Source: JBAXLO01 sp037134755 (GTDB lineage Bacteria; Bacteroidota; Bacteroidia; Bacteroidales; JACABE01). From it: a DNA stretch of 6,323 nt. The stretch lies in assembly GCA_037134755.1 (NCBI GenBank), contig JBAXLO010000246.1, forward strand, positions 1 through 6,323, written 5' to 3'. This document shows, piece after piece, positions 5,625-6,323 of this stretch. The translations under genes were made by a program, and so were the position numbers. The notes beneath the pieces are model-generated. The model ran no database searches. It saw only the letters and a list, made by a program, of their open reading frames with translations, and was not told where the DNA came from. Position 1 is the first letter of the stretch. Each line of letters opens with the position of its first letter.

Positions 5625-6320
5625 CTATAATATATTTTGAAACATCTTTTTAAAGGTTTCAACTTCAAAAGCATCTTCAAGCTTAAATTCTCCGATTCTG
5701 GTTCTGCAAAGTGTAGAAAGATATGAACCACAGTTAAGTGTTTCACCAAAGTCTCTTGCTAATGCACGAATATATGTTCCTTTGGTGCAAACAATCCTGA
5801 AATTAACTTCAGGTAAATTTATTTTTGTTATCTCAAACTCACTTATTGTTATTTCTTTCGACTTAATAACTACCTCCTCATTGTTTCTTGCATAGTCATA
5901 AGCCCGTTTTCCTTTGATCTTTACAGCTGAGAATATAGGAGGAGTCTGTTGGAATGTGCCGGTAAACTTCTTTGCGGCAGCTTTAATTAATTCTTCAGTG
6001 ACATGAGAGTAATCATAAGTCTTATCAACTTCTTTTTCCATATCGTAAGAAGGAGTTGTGGCGCCTATTGTAAAAGTTCCTGTATATTCTTTTTCCTGAG
6101 CCTGATAGTCGTCAATCTTTTTGGTATACTTACCTGTGCATAGTATCAGCAAACCTGTTGCCAATGGATCTAACGTGCCCGCATGACCAATCTTTAATTT
6201 AGGATAATCAAGCTTGTTTCTTATGAAATAGCGAACATTGTTTACTAAATCGAACGAAGTCCATTCATAAGGTTTATCGAAAAGCAAAACTTCTCCTTCA
6301 GAGAAATTATATTCTTTCAT
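5625..6320 (-). CDS. truB: tRNA pseudouridine(55) synthase TruB
   Basis: TruB makes the nearly universal pseudouridine 55 in the T-arm of tRNAs. The 231-residue protein carries motif II with the catalytic aspartate, GHAGTLDPLATGLL (45-58, Asp51), plus the KEYTG strand (77-81), QQTPPIFSAVKIKGKRAY (124-141), KGTYIRALARDFG (180-192) and the CRTRIGEF segment (205-212). It ends after the catalytic domain and lacks the C-terminal PUA-like domain of longer TruB proteins; such short forms are common, so I do not regard it as truncated. The ATG at 6320 precedes the conserved LLFDKPYEWTSFD start. Only three bases lie to its right, so its promoter and upstream neighbour are out of view. No clear terminator follows it; the 137-bp gap to queA instead holds the queA promoter. 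Confidence 0.97.
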   Translation of the reverse strand: MKEYNFSEGEVLLFDKPYEWTSFDLVNNVRYFIRNKLDYPKLKIGHAGTLDPLATGLLILCTGKYTKKIDDYQAQEKEYTGTFTIGATTPSYDMEKEVDKTYDYSHVTEELIKAAAKKFTGTFQQTPPIFSAVKIKGKRAYDYARNNEEVVIKSKEITISEFEITKINLPEVNFRIVCTKGTYIRALARDFGETLNCGSYLSTLCRTRIGEFKLEDAFEVETFKKMFQNIL

Positions 6321-6323
6321 TTA

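Noticed and set aside
5625..6320. Truncated truB
   Set aside because: The missing C-terminal PUA-like domain is a normal variant of the family. All catalytic motifs and a clean stop are present.

Overview
The window looks like ordinary chromosome from a low-GC member of the Bacteroidota, possibly a Bacteroidales or Marinilabiliales relative, although the exact taxon cannot be read from the sequence. The signs are the A/T-rich, Shine-Dalgarno-poor gene starts, several matches to the phylum's TAnnTTTG -7 promoter element, the neighbouring truB, queA and ispD genes, and a secreted protein whose signal peptide ends in a Tyr-Gly-Gln pattern.

Left part (1-931). The window opens inside a 41-bp non-coding tandem repeat (1-155) built from nested inverted repeats. 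Next comes an AT-rich leader and a 180-residue secreted protein of unknown function (277-819) with a possible OB-fold-like beta domain. The 112-bp gap to the convergent ruvC holds a 7-bp tandem repeat and a small palindrome, but no convincing terminator.

Middle part (932-3686). RuvC, the Holliday-junction resolvase, is on the minus strand and starts with TTG. Only 15 bp separate it from a divergent two-gene unit on the plus strand. That unit encodes a flippase-like/LPG-synthase-TM-type integral membrane protein and, 4 bp later, a membrane-anchored family 2 glycosyltransferase. The pair probably makes or exports a glycolipid or lipid-linked sugar; the substrate is unknown. The best ruvC promoter candidate lies inside the first codons of the flippase-like gene.

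Right part (3679-6320). Three housekeeping genes run on the minus strand in the order truB, queA, ispD: tRNA pseudouridine 55 synthase, the queuosine-pathway enzyme QueA, and the MEP-pathway cytidylyltransferase IspD. queA has its own good Bacteroidota-type promoter. A strong intrinsic-terminator hairpin lies between queA and ispD and ends only 5 nt before the ispD start codon, so ispD expression seems to depend on read-through or on an unusual leader. The 3' end of ispD overlaps the convergent glycosyltransferase gene by 8 bp.

I see no phage, insertion sequence, CRISPR array, rRNA or tRNA gene. The points most worth a second look are the repeat array, the ispD leader hairpin, the ruvC/flippase-like divergent junction, the flippase-like/GT2 pair, and a methionine-rich variant motif in QueA.
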